Assembly (NCBI RefSeq): GCF_000430585.1
Contig: NZ_AUMH01000002.1
Span: forward strand, 145,225 to 209,224
Source of the DNA: Alicyclobacillus herbarius DSM 13609
GTDB lineage: Bacteria > Bacillota > Bacilli > Alicyclobacillales > Alicyclobacillaceae
Direction of reading: 5' to 3'
DNA: 64,000 bases
Below, piece by piece: positions 9,365 to 18,331 of this stretch. A program made the translations under genes and the position numbers. The notes beneath the pieces are model-generated. The model searched no databases and had not been told where the DNA came from. It saw only the letters and a program-made list of their open reading frames with translations. Position 1 is the first letter of the stretch; each line of letters begins with the position of its first letter.

Positions 9365-10997
9365 AGTGGCCCCTGAAAAAATCGGTGAAATGGGCCAATA
9401 AAAAAGGAATCGCAAGTCCTCGCGGTGAAGTGAATGTTGACGAGACAAACACTGACCCCGGGGTGCTTTGCGAATTCCTTTACTTACGAATTCGGCACGA
9501 CACCCCGAGATTCCTGTTTAGGGGTGTTGGAAAGTGCTACGGACTCATCAAAATCAGTTGACGCTTTGGGAGGCTATCCTACCTGAGCCGTTGCTCAATC
9601 TACCAGCGGAACTGGAGTATGTGGATCAAATTCTGGATGACGAACGGTTCATGGTACCGTTTCTCGAAAAGTTTAATACGGTTAGAGGACGACCGACCGT
9701 GCCGGTGCAAACATACCTGCGTCTCATGTACCTGAAGTTCCGCTATCAGTTGGGATATGAAACGCTCGTACGGGAAGTAAGTGACAGCCTTGCATGGCGG
9801 CGCTTCTGCCACATCCCCATCGACGGGAAAGTACCCGATGCCAGTACGCTCATCAAGGCCAGGAAGCGGTATGGTGAGGATACCGTCGAACAACTGAATG
9901 AACTGTTGGTGAAGAAGCTGAGCGAACAGAAGGTCATCCGGCATCGCAAATTTCGTACGGATACCACGGTGGTCGAGTCGGACATTCATCATCCAACGGA
10001 TGCCACGCTTTTACAGGATGGCATTCGTGCCATCACCCGAACGGTTAACCACATTCGCAAACTCGCCTCCCACGCCACCGAGGGTTTCGTGGACCAAACC
10101 GATGCGGTAAAGAATAAGGTCCTGTCGTTTGCAAAGGTTCTGCGTCGTCGGATGAGTAGGTCCTGGGATGAGGTCAACCGAATCACGCAAGACGTTGTGG
10201 ATATCACGCAAAATGTGTTGCAACAGGCCGAGTCCGTGGTTGAGAAGCTACAGCGTACAAAGAAACCGCCCGTAAAGGCGCAAAAGGAAAAGCTTCAGTC
10301 CCTTGTGGATAAGACGAAGCGACTGCTCGGTCAAGCCAAAGAAGTCATTGGTGGAAATCGAATCATTCCGGACCGCATCATTAGCATTCATGACGCCGAG
10401 GCTCGGCCGATCAAAAAAGGCAAACTCGTCAAGAAGGTTGAGTTTGGGTATAAGGTTCGCATTGATGAAACGGAGAGCGGATTTGTGACTGGGTATGCGG
10501 TGTATACAGGTAATCCGTCGGACGACGATTTGCTCATCCCGGCTGTGCAGCATCACAAAGAGATATTCGGTTCTGCGCCTCACGCAGTTGCGACGGACCG
10601 AGGGTTCAGCAGTCGTAAGAATGAACGAGCATTGCAAGAAGAATTTGGTGTTCGGTATGTGAGTACGCCATTTCGAGGCAAGAAAGGCAAGCCACGAACC
10701 GAACTAGAGCGAGCGCATTGGTACCGGAACTTGCAGCGATTCCGAGCCGCGGGTGAAGCAAAGATAGCCCTTCTGAAACAAAAGTACGGATTGGGCCGCA
10801 GTCGATTCCGGGGACACTCGGGCACATCGGCATGGGTTGGATACGGAATCATGGCCCACAATCTGAGGAGAGCGGCCCAAGTGGGTCGCTAACAGGAAAC
10901 AAAAGGTATACATGAAACGGACACTCCTGAGAAATTCCAATCTGACCACTTCAGCTGCAGAGCGGCAACTCAATGGAGGACTTTTTCAGGGGCCACT
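9365..10997 (+). mobile_element. Intact DDE insertion sequence with perfect 16-bp terminal inverted repeats
   Basis: The ends are AGTGGCCCCTGAAAAA (9365-9380) and its exact complement TTTTTCAGGGGCCACT (10982-10997). AACT lies directly outside both ends (9361-9364 and 10998-11001), and the repeat reads AACTAG on both sides if the ends are placed two bases further in, so a short target duplication is likely. The element is 1633 bases with one transposase gene. It split the polysaccharide locus between the flippase and a glycosyltransferase. A gutted relative lies at 24031-24135. The family is IS5/ISNCY-like by transposase type. Confidence 0.92.
9534..10892 (+). CDS. Transposase of the 9365-10997 element
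   Basis: A 452-residue DDE transposase with an InsH/DUF772-type N-terminal domain (RGRPTVPVQTYLRLMYLKFR). The catalytic triad can be followed: Asp in RTDTTVVESD, Asp in VATDRGFSS, Glu in the GEAKIALLKQKYGLGRSR region. The tail GYGIMAHNLRRA is typical of this group. A charged, partly coiled insert (about residues 175-285) lies between the first two catalytic blocks. The start is GTG 9534, inside the repeat-like TGTTGGAAAGTG. The frame is uninterrupted, so the element may still be active. Confidence 0.92.
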   Translation: MLRTHQNQLTLWEAILPEPLLNLPAELEYVDQILDDERFMVPFLEKFNTVRGRPTVPVQTYLRLMYLKFRYQLGYETLVREVSDSLAWRRFCHIPIDGKVPDASTLIKARKRYGEDTVEQLNELLVKKLSEQKVIRHRKFRTDTTVVESDIHHPTDATLLQDGIRAITRTVNHIRKLASHATEGFVDQTDAVKNKVLSFAKVLRRRMSRSWDEVNRITQDVVDITQNVLQQAESVVEKLQRTKKPPVKAQKEKLQSLVDKTKRLLGQAKEVIGGNRIIPDRIISIHDAEARPIKKGKLVKKVEFGYKVRIDETESGFVTGYAVYTGNPSDDDLLIPAVQHHKEIFGSAPHAVATDRGFSSRKNERALQEEFGVRYVSTPFRGKKGKPRTELERAHWYRNLQRFRAAGEAKIALLKQKYGLGRSRFRGHSGTSAWVGYGIMAHNLRRAAQVGR

Positions 10998-11142
10998 AAC
11001 TAGGTGTGCGCTTGACTGCCCCAAACGAGTATCCCACGGCGACCTGAATGAAGTTTCTTGAAAAGGCATCGTCGGAGAAAATCGGCTGGCTCTAGGATGG
11101 TATAGAAAGTCTTTGCGTGCGAAGTATGTAGGGGGAAATTTC

Positions 11143-12270
11143 ATGGTCAGAGTGCTTCACATATTTGGAGCAATGAACGTTGGCGGGGCGGAAGTCCTGG
11201 TAATGAACCTATACAGGCACATTGATCGGACCAAAGTATCGTTTGATTTCGCCGTACAGACACATCAGGAGGGCTATTTTGACAAAGAGATTTCCTCGCT
11301 TGGGGGCAATGTGTGGAGACATTCGAAACCAAGAGATGTGGGCTCCAAAGCCTATTTAAAAGAACTGAGGAATACTCTTCTGACGAAGGGCCCATTTGAT
11401 GTTGTTCATAGTCATGTTTATTACTCGAGCGGCGCAATCCTTGCGTTGGCCAAACTGTGCGGCGTACCGATGCGGATAGCTCACAGTCACAGCATAGAAG
11501 ATGGGGTCCATAATAGTCCCGCTAGAGAGCTATATAGACGAGTGTCTAGACTCCTGATTTTGCGAACGGCCACGCACCTCTTTGCCTGTTCGTCCCTAGC
11601 GGGGCAGTCCCTCTATGGACGTGGCTTTCTGAAGGACCCACGCTCTCATATTATCCATAACTCTATTGACTTGTCACCATTTGAATCCGAGGGGCAATTT
11701 TCCAACATACGTGAACAACTTTGCATTCCACAGGATGCCTTAGTGCTCGGCCACGTTGGCAGATTTGTGGAACAAAAGAACCATGCCTTCCTAATAGAAA
11801 TTGTACGACGATTGAGAACTTCCGGAGTGAATGTACATGCAATATTAGCCGGCGATGGTCCCCTAAGAAGTAGAGTAGAGCAACAGAGTGCTCAAGCAGC
11901 TGTTCGAGACAGATTACATTTTCTGGGCATGCGCTCTGACGTATATGATGTCTTGAATGCAATCGATGTCTTCGTGTTCCCCTCTCTGTACGAGGGATTG
12001 GGTATCGCCGTCGTCGAGGCTCAAGCAAGTGGTAAGCCCTGCGTGGTTTCTACTGGAGTCCCTGAGGAGGTCGACATGGGCTTAGGGTTAGTGCGTCGTT
12101 TGCCTCTTGACTCCCCCTCGGCTTGGATAGAAGCAGTTATCAGAATGGCGAATGTACCTCGAATACCCGCCAACAGAAGAGTAGAGGCTCTGAGAGTACG
12201 CGGATATGACGTGCGTCGAAACGCGAAAAAAATCCAAGAAGTGTATTTGACACGAGTTCATAAGGGATAG
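11143..12270 (+). CDS. GT4-family glycosyltransferase
   Basis: A 375-residue GT-B enzyme. MVRVLHIFGAMNVGGAEVLVMNLYR is the classical N-terminal signature of bacterial GT4 enzymes with a GGAE loop; HSHVYYSSG and RIAHSHS follow. The C-terminal EX7E region is LYEGLGIAVVEAQASGKP. ATG 11143 follows AGGGGGAAA by a good distance and is preferred over the upstream in-frame TTG at 11113. It is now the first gene after the IS. Its stop codon touches the next gene, so the two glycosyltransferases are probably translated together. The sugar specificity is unknown. Confidence 0.89.
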   Translation: MVRVLHIFGAMNVGGAEVLVMNLYRHIDRTKVSFDFAVQTHQEGYFDKEISSLGGNVWRHSKPRDVGSKAYLKELRNTLLTKGPFDVVHSHVYYSSGAILALAKLCGVPMRIAHSHSIEDGVHNSPARELYRRVSRLLILRTATHLFACSSLAGQSLYGRGFLKDPRSHIIHNSIDLSPFESEGQFSNIREQLCIPQDALVLGHVGRFVEQKNHAFLIEIVRRLRTSGVNVHAILAGDGPLRSRVEQQSAQAAVRDRLHFLGMRSDVYDVLNAIDVFVFPSLYEGLGIAVVEAQASGKPCVVSTGVPEEVDMGLGLVRRLPLDSPSAWIEAVIRMANVPRIPANRRVEALRVRGYDVRRNAKKIQEVYLTRVHKG

Positions 12271-12278
12271 TGAGTAGA

Positions 12279-13409
12279 ATGTCAAGCCTACCTAGAGTTT
12301 TGCATGTGACCCAGTCGGGTGGTGGGGTTGCAAAGATTATCGAGCAAATCGTAAGAGCCTCCGTTGGGGCTGCCCATACAGTTGTTGCTCCGCCATCGGC
12401 ATTTTCGCCTGCCCAGCGGAGTCGCATGGCGACTAGATTCATTGAGTGCGACATGGTGCGAAACATAAATCCATTAGAAGACCTTCGCAGTATCCTTAAA
12501 TTGAAAAGCATCCTATTGACGGAGGAATTTGACATTCTGCACTTGCACAGTAGTAAGGCAGGAATGCTGGGGAGATTGGCTTCAATCTTAGGTAGGAAGC
12601 ATACTCCCATAATTTTCAGCCCCCATGGTTGGTCTTTTCATCCGAACATGAATAGTCTGGCCCATCTAACCTTTGCAACCTTGGAAAGGCTTGCTGCTAG
12701 ACTTGCCGATGACATCGTCTGTGTTTCGGATTCCGAACTCCTATATGGGCGTATGCACCGCGTGCATCCCCGCAAAAATATGATTCGGATATATAATGGG
12801 GTGGACGTAGATAGCTTTAGGCCGAATGGGAGTAAGGAGTACTACAGGGAGATGTTGGGCCTTCCACGAGAGTCATTTGTCTACGCTGTCAATGCGCGTA
12901 TTGCCCCGGGAAAATCCCCTTTAGAGATCATGCGGGCTTTTAGAATTGTTATCGACCAATGTCCAGATAGTTATCTCGTATATGTCGGAGATGGCCCCTT
13001 ACGTGCTGAGCTTCAAAGCTTGGGCACAGCACTTAAACTTGAAGAGCGTGTCTTCTACGCCGGATGGGTTGATGATGTTCGGCCTTACCTTTGGGCCGCA
13101 GACGCTGGTATATTAATCACTCAATGGGAGGCTTTTGGTCTCGCCGCCGTCGAATCACTTGCTGCTGGACTTCCCTGTGTAGTCAGTGGCGAGGGGCCCA
13201 TGAAGGAAATTTTAGATGAGACTGTAGGGGTGATCGTGAATAACTACCATGAGCCTACGGCCATCGCGGATGGGATGTTGGATGTTCGAAGGAAAAAGTT
13301 TGACAGTTCGAAATGTACTGCGCGTGCGATGCGGTTCTCTGCGCACCGAATGGTTCAAGAATATGATAGACTATATCAAGAAGTTGCGCTTACACCCGCC
13401 CGTAGATGA
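12279..13409 (+). CDS. GT4-family glycosyltransferase
   Basis: A 376-residue GT-B enzyme starting LPRVLHVTQSGGGVAKIIEQ, similar to EpsD/CapM-type transferases. It has LHLHSSKAGMLGRLA and FSPHGWSFHP in the acceptor half and TQWEAFGLAAVESLAAGLP (EX7E motif) in the donor half. ATG 12279 is preferred; GTG 12270 overlaps the previous stop codon and also reads in frame. The polymerase gene follows after 30 bases, which supports one transcript. Which linkage it makes cannot be read from the sequence. Confidence 0.88.
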   Translation: MSSLPRVLHVTQSGGGVAKIIEQIVRASVGAAHTVVAPPSAFSPAQRSRMATRFIECDMVRNINPLEDLRSILKLKSILLTEEFDILHLHSSKAGMLGRLASILGRKHTPIIFSPHGWSFHPNMNSLAHLTFATLERLAARLADDIVCVSDSELLYGRMHRVHPRKNMIRIYNGVDVDSFRPNGSKEYYREMLGLPRESFVYAVNARIAPGKSPLEIMRAFRIVIDQCPDSYLVYVGDGPLRAELQSLGTALKLEERVFYAGWVDDVRPYLWAADAGILITQWEAFGLAAVESLAAGLPCVVSGEGPMKEILDETVGVIVNNYHEPTAIADGMLDVRRKKFDSSKCTARAMRFSAHRMVQEYDRLYQEVALTPARR

Positions 13410-13439
13410 TCAACAACCTCATACTGGGTAAGAGGATTG

Positions 13440-14909
13440 ATGGCTTTGTTGTATGGCAAATTATTAGTTCGGTTGAGTGCGATTATCCTCGTCATAGCAG
13501 TACCAATGACTTCTGTAGCCTTGGGTGAAATGATAGCCACCAATAAGTTAATTGTGAGTATTTTGTCTGTGATTACGGTCAATTTCATTTTTCTTTTGCT
13601 TTATAGAGTTTTTTGCCGCCGCGAGGGATCATCGTCGTGGACTGATCCGGTAGTTATAATCGTCGTCTCGTATAGCCTATATGAGTTAGCATATCCATTG
13701 GATGTGTGTAGGGGCGTAATAAATGAATTCCCAATCGACGATGTTGTTTCTACACTGCGTCTGTATATAATCGCCAATTTTGCATTACTTGGTGGGGTTC
13801 TCTTCGTGGAACTGCTGTCAAGGTGGGGCAAAAAGTATAAGCGACCTTTCACAAGAATTGAATCCGCTACAAAAAGTCGGACTTTATGGCGAGTATCCAT
13901 TGTGTTTTTGTGTATCGGCATTGCACTCATGTGCATGGACGAGGTGAGAATGGGAGGACTGAGTGTTCTCGGAGTCACCAACCGGTTGAAGAACTTTCAG
14001 GCTCAGATAAGTCTGGCAGGAAGCGCTCTGACACTACCATGGAAGGAAATTATTAGTGCGTCTCTTATTGTTATGGCGCAATCTGCACGTTCGAAGAAGC
14101 AGTACAGGCTCTTGGGTATTACCGTCGGCTTTCTGTCCTTGTTCTTCCTAATGGGGCTAGGAAGCCGTACGTATGTATTTATGTGTATGTTTCCACCACT
14201 TGCTGTCTTAGTGGATCGTCGATTGATTCGTGTTACTACACTCCGTAGCTTTATGGCAATGTGTTTTATATTGCTCATGCTCTCGCCTTGGTTTACTAAC
14301 TATCGCAATTATCTTATACAAGGGATCGATCCCAGTAGCTTGCCAGCAAGTGCTTGGGCCTTCTCTCGGGGGGAACTTGGGGGACAATTTCGAGTTGCAG
14401 TTCAAATATTTCTTAATGGAAGATGGTGGCCCGGGGCAGACCCCTCCTATCTGACAGCAGTTTTATACTCCTTGCCTAGACCTTTGTATATATTCCTGAC
14501 AGGACACCCTAAACCGATGGACCTCGCTGATTGGTTTGCTGCAACATATTATACTTATATGTGGTCACATACCGGTGTAGGATGGGGATTTTCTCCTGTC
14601 ATTCAGGCCTGGATGAACGGCGGCTCTATAGCAATATCTGTAGTATTCGCCTTATTAGGGATATTAACGCGGTCTGTGGTTGGGAGTAAATGGTTTGGTT
14701 ACGTGTTGACTCCGCAGCTCATTTGGTTCAATCGAGTAGATTTCCATTCGTTTTTCTACGAAGTACTGTTAGTTAGTTTGGTAGTACTGATTGTTACTCA
14801 CCTATCAAAAGTTATCGACGAAAGACGTGAACGAGCAACTGATCACCAACAACAAGAGAGGAAAAAGGCTAATAGAATGTCTAACACCACACTACAGGAA
14901 ACGGGATAA
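13440..14909 (+). CDS. Oligosaccharide repeat-unit polymerase (Wzy-like membrane protein)
   Basis: A 489-residue integral membrane protein with roughly 11 to 12 hydrophobic segments and a large extracytoplasmic loop near residues 295-355. Wzy polymerases are poorly conserved, so the call rests on topology, on position as last gene of the polysaccharide locus, and on the presence of a Wzx-like flippase. ATG 13440 follows AGAGG at 13431-13435; a TTG at 13437 is one codon earlier. Low GC and rare codons are like the other glycosyl genes. An O-antigen ligase-like protein is the main alternative. Confidence 0.75.
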   Translation: MALLYGKLLVRLSAIILVIAVPMTSVALGEMIATNKLIVSILSVITVNFIFLLLYRVFCRREGSSSWTDPVVIIVVSYSLYELAYPLDVCRGVINEFPIDDVVSTLRLYIIANFALLGGVLFVELLSRWGKKYKRPFTRIESATKSRTLWRVSIVFLCIGIALMCMDEVRMGGLSVLGVTNRLKNFQAQISLAGSALTLPWKEIISASLIVMAQSARSKKQYRLLGITVGFLSLFFLMGLGSRTYVFMCMFPPLAVLVDRRLIRVTTLRSFMAMCFILLMLSPWFTNYRNYLIQGIDPSSLPASAWAFSRGELGGQFRVAVQIFLNGRWWPGADPSYLTAVLYSLPRPLYIFLTGHPKPMDLADWFAATYYTYMWSHTGVGWGFSPVIQAWMNGGSIAISVVFALLGILTRSVVGSKWFGYVLTPQLIWFNRVDFHSFFYEVLLVSLVVLIVTHLSKVIDERRERATDHQQQERKKANRMSNTTLQETG

Positions 14910-14970
14910 ACGTAGCTGTCAAGTCGGACACACCCTGAAAACTGTGGGGTGAATAGCTGACCCTTTTGAT

Positions 14971-15303
14971 AAGAACTTCCTGTTTGCGAATACGCCGCGC
15001 GGGGCAAGGGCGAGCTCCATCGCGTACAGCCTAGTGGAGACGGCCAAGGAGAACGGCCTGGACCCGTACTTGTACCTGGAGTACCTGTTCGAGCGGCTGC
15101 CCAACATCCGAACAGATGACCCGGCAGCGATGGACGACTTGCTGCCGTGGTCGGAGCGTCTGCCGGAACGAATCCGGAGACGTGGAAAAAAAGGATAGCA
15201 TGAGAAATCGCCCCGCTGGGTTCCCTGGCGGGGTTGATTGTTGCTGTAGACTACTCTCGCCTAAGTCCGGACAAGCACAAGGTGTGAGGAGTCTTACGCT
15301 TAC
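14971..15303 (+). mobile_element. IS66-family relic (transposase C-terminus and right end)
   Basis: An open stretch of 75 codons ending at TAG 15196-15198 reads FLFANTPRGARASSIAYSLVE, then KENGLDPYLYLEYLFERLP and LLPWSERLPE, the well-known C-terminus of the IS66 transposase. Everything upstream is missing. About 100 bases later TCTTACGCTTAC (to about 15303) matches the complement of the GTAAGCG-type IS66 terminal repeat. A GC-rich hairpin (CCCCGC 15211-15216 with GCGGGG 15228-15233) follows the stop. No partner left end or target duplication can be seen. Confidence 0.8.
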
Positions 15304-15380
15304 GTGGGAATTATGATTACCGAATTTACCAACGCCTTTGTAAAAACCACCCTAACGGGCATAGACCTGAACAGACAAAA

Positions 15381-15480
15381 AGTCCCACTCTCGTAGAGTG
15401 GGAGTCACGGAAAGTGACGCATGGACGATTCGAGGGAGTTAAGCACGGGAGCGATGCTTACACCCGTAGCTGAATCGTAC
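15381..15480 (+). ncRNA. Orphan structured-RNA candidate with possible pseudoknot
   Basis: About 100 bases hold four helices in tandem or nested: CCCACTCT (15384-15391) with AGAGTGGG (15395-15402); GTCAC (15404-15408) with GTGAC (15414-15418); an outer stem ACGATTC (15425-15431) with GAATCGT (15472-15478); and an inner stem TAAGCA (15440-15445) with TGCTTA (15455-15460). The inner loop carries CGGG (15446-15449), which can pair with CCCG (15463-15466) outside the stem, an H-type pseudoknot. No protein gene overlaps it. It resembles in style the guide-scaffold (omega) RNAs of IS200/IS605 TnpB or IscB elements, but no such nuclease gene is present. The identity is inference. Confidence 0.5.
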
Positions 15481-15789
15481 CCCTTATGAAGTTTTGAATC
15501 AACCCCTATTGTTAGAAAACCTTACAAATAACAAGCGCATTCTCAATTTGGCGCGTAGTTTTGGGACAAAACATCACATTACTAATGAGACCGCGGGGGT
15601 TGAAGACTGAAAACGTAGCATTGGACGGCCACCGTCTCGCACTCGTTATAACGTTATATCCAATGCCGATTCGTCACCTCGAAATCATCAACATTTCATT
15701 GAGAAGCGAGTAAGCCCCACATATACTCAACTTAGTCCATCGGATTTTGTGGAATTTATGCACTGCATCGGAGATGAGGAGGATGCCGA
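15481..15789. other. Upstream region of the organosulfur operon
   Basis: There is no gene in these 309 bases. An inverted pair GCATTGGA (15618-15625) and TCCAATGC (15659-15666) encloses palindromic GTTATAAC and AACGTT, which could be an operator area. I cannot point to a convincing -35/-10 pair. GAGGAGG at 15777-15783 is the ribosome binding site of ssuE. Confidence 0.4.
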
Positions 15790-16339
15790 ATGACCCGTAT
15801 TGCCCTGATTTCAGGAAGCCCATCGGAGCCCTCTCGGCTTGCGGCCGTGCTGCAATGGCTCAGCCATCGTTTCGAAGCCCACGGTATTGACACGCAAACC
15901 ATCCTGGTACGACCTCCCGCCTGAGGACTTGGTGTTTGCCAGGACCCAAAGTGCGGCAATTTCCCGAGTGAACCAGGTTATTTTGGACGCGGACGCAGTG
16001 GTCATCGGAACTCCAATCTATAAGGCGTCGTATACAGGGGTGCTCAAGGCGTACTTAGATCTGCTGCCGGTCGGGGCGCTGGAGAACAAGCGCGTTCTTC
16101 CGGTGGCTGTCGGTGGTACCATCGCCCATTTGCTGGCTTTAGAGTACGCGCTCAAGCCGGTCTTGTCTGTGCTGGGAGCCACGGCTCTGGAGAAGAGTGT
16201 TTTCGGATTGGATACCCAGTTTACACGCAATGAAGCGTCCGGTGGATATGAGATTGCGCCAGACTTGCAGGACCGGTTGTCGGACGCCGTGCAAGCTCTC
16301 ATAACAAGGTTCGATTCAGTCACTTTGCACCTGTCGTGA
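15790..16339 (+). pseudogene. ssuE: NADPH-dependent FMN reductase, frameshifted
   Basis: SsuE makes reduced FMN for the alkanesulfonate monooxygenase SsuD. The reading frame starts well (MTRIALISGSPSEPSRLAAV; ATG 15790, GAGGAGG upstream) but hits TGA at 15922-15924 after 44 codons. The rest of the protein continues in the next frame from about 15905: DLPPEDLVFARTQSAAI, then VVIGTPIYKASYTGVLKAYLDLL, the FMN-binding signature of the family. A one-base gain or two-base loss near GGTACGACCTCCC (15907-15919) explains it. The remaining sequence is otherwise well preserved, so the lesion is young or a sequencing error. It lies directly before ssuD, in the expected operon order. Confidence 0.85.
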
Positions 16340-16403
16340 GTTCATGCCGAGCACAGCTTCGGAGCACATGGAAATGAGCAGAAACGACGGAGGTGAGTCC
16401 GTT

Positions 16404-17570
16404 ATGGAGTTGTTTTGGTTTATCCCTACACATGGCGACGGTCGTTATCTGGGAACTCGCCAAGGTGCGCGCGCTGTAAATCACGCGTATTGCCGCCAAA
16501 TCGCACAGGCTGCAGACGAAGTTGGGTTTTCCGGAGTGTTGTTGCCGACAGGCAAGTCTTGCGAGGACGCGTGGATTGTGGCGTCCACCATTGCACCGTT
16601 CACCAAGAGCTTGAAGTTTCTCGTGGCGGTTCGCCCAGGGTTGATGTCACCGACGTTAGCCGCCCGTATGGCGGCCACGCTGGACCGATTTTCGGACGGC
16701 AGGTTGCTCATCAATGTGGTGACCGGTGGGGATCCGGTAGAAAACGCCGGGGACGGCCTGTTTCTGCCGCACGACGAGCGGTACGCCTTGACGGACGAGT
16801 TCCTCACAGTCTGGAGGCGTCTCCTGTCTCAGGAAGGCAAGGTCGATTACGCAGGCGAACGTCTTCGCATAGAGGGCGGTGAGGTACTCTACCCGCCGGT
16901 GCAAAAGCCTTATCCGCCATTGTATTTCGGTGGTTCATCACCTGCCGCGATGCAGGTGGCCGCACGCCACGTTGATGTATACCTCACCTGGGGAGAGCCC
17001 CCGTCTCAAGTGGAAGAAAAGATAGCGAAGGTGCGCAAACTGGCGGACGAGCAGGGACGAAAAGTCCGGTTCGGCATCCGGCTGCACGTCATCGTTCGGG
17101 AAACCGCGACTGCGGCCTGGCAAGCCGCCGATGAACTGATTCGATACCTGGACGACGAAACGATTGCAGCAGCACAACAGATATTTGCCCGCATGGATTC
17201 GGTGGGGCAACAACGGATGAGTCAGTTGCACAAAGGCGACAGGTCGCACCTTGAAATCAGTCCCAACCTCTGGGCGGGCGTTGGACTGGTCAGAGGCGGT
17301 GCCGGAACAGCGCTCGTGGGCGATCCGGAAACCGTTGCGGCGCGCATCAGGGAATATCAACAGCTTGGCATTGAAACCTTTATCCTCTCCGGTTACCCAC
17401 ATCTGGAGGAGGCATACCGGGTGGCTGAACTGTTGTTTCCTCTGCTCCCCATTGCGAAAAGCAGCCGCGCGGATGAACGTTCCTATATCAGCCCGTTTGG
17501 CGAAATGATTGCCAATGAGTTGATTCCGGAATCGCGCGATTCCGTCGCCTCCGGGGCGGCGAGCTCATAA
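16404..17570 (+). CDS. ssuD: FMNH2-dependent alkanesulfonate monooxygenase
   Basis: SsuD splits alkanesulfonates to aldehyde and sulfite with O2 and reduced FMN, for sulfur supply. The 388-residue TIM-barrel protein has the standard start [18 protein letters not shown], then [28 protein letters not shown] and [12 protein letters not shown], all typical of the bacterial luciferase-like SsuD group. GGAGGTGA at 16389-16396 sets the start at ATG 16404. The C-terminal flexible region (residues about 275-300) is present. Upstream is the broken ssuE, so this enzyme would need reduced flavin from elsewhere. Downstream is the damaged transporter. Confidence 0.94.
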   Translation: MELFWFIPTHGDGRYLGTRQGARAVNHAYCRQIAQAADEVGFSGVLLPTGKSCEDAWIVASTIAPFTKSLKFLVAVRPGLMSPTLAARMAATLDRFSDGRLLINVVTGGDPVENAGDGLFLPHDERYALTDEFLTVWRRLLSQEGKVDYAGERLRIEGGEVLYPPVQKPYPPLYFGGSSPAAMQVAARHVDVYLTWGEPPSQVEEKIAKVRKLADEQGRKVRFGIRLHVIVRETATAAWQAADELIRYLDDETIAAAQQIFARMDSVGQQRMSQLHKGDRSHLEISPNLWAGVGLVRGGAGTALVGDPETVAARIREYQQLGIETFILSGYPHLEEAYRVAELLFPLLPIAKSSRADERSYISPFGEMIANELIPESRDSVASGAASS

Positions 17571-17580
17571 GGTCCACCCA

Positions 17581-18325
17581 ATGACCCGGAGACTGGTACA
17601 GAGAATTCTGGTCGGCATTGTGATTCCCGCTATGGTCGTGGTTCTGTGGCAAGTTCTCTGTCAACACGGTGTGTTTCCGTCCGATCTCCTGCCGGCGCCC
17701 AGTGCCATTTGCCAGGCATTTGTGGCCATGGGAAGCAACGGAACTCTCTGGGCTGATGTGGATGCGACATGTGTCCGGCTCGTCCTAGGGTTTGTGTTCG
17801 GTGCTTTGGCGGGGCTTGTTCTGGGTGCGTTGGTCGGTTTCTTCGAAACGGTCGAATGGCTGATTGACCCGATGATCCAATCTGTGCGATCCGTCCCATC
17901 GCTTGCATGGGTCCCTTTGTTCATCCTTTGGATGGGCATTGGTGAGGGCTCAAAGATCACGCTGATTGCCGTAGGTGTCTTTTTTCCCATGTATTTAGCC
18001 ACGATGAACGGCATTCGATACGTGGACAGGAAACTGCTTGAGGTCGGTCAAGTGTTTGACGAAGCGCTCTATCTCTGCAACACCATCGTCTGTTATGCAA
18101 GGGCAACCGGGGCGTGTGGCGGAGGTGGTCACTCTGCCTGCGGACAGGCTTCACACCCGGAACCTGGAGTCGCTGGCAGACGTGAAGCAATCTATCTTCA
18201 ATATTTTGAAGCTGCAGGGGGCCAGTTTGGCATCCAGGCAGAGTCGAACCGCACCCCAGTCCACAGGTTCGTCTCTGACCGTTTCGGAACCTATCCCGTC
18301 GAATACAACGTCTGGAGGAATGTAA
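17581..18325 (+). pseudogene. ABC permease fused by deletion to the tail of an ABC ATPase
   Basis: Residues 1 to about 155 are an SsuC/TauC-type permease (QSVRSVPSLAWVPLFILWMGIGEGSK is the cytoplasmic EAA-like loop region) up to KLLEVGQV. The frame then jumps directly into the C-terminus of an SsuB/TauB-type ATPase: DEALYLCNTIV (the region after the H-loop), a one-base frameshift at about 18092, then VMQGQPGRVAEVVTLPADR, running to TAA 18323-18325. So the permease 3' half and roughly three quarters of the ATPase gene are gone. The junction is near 18055. The sulfonate importer of this operon must be non-functional. The GGAGGA before the next gene lies in this relic. Confidence 0.85.
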
Positions 18326-18331
18326 ATCGCC

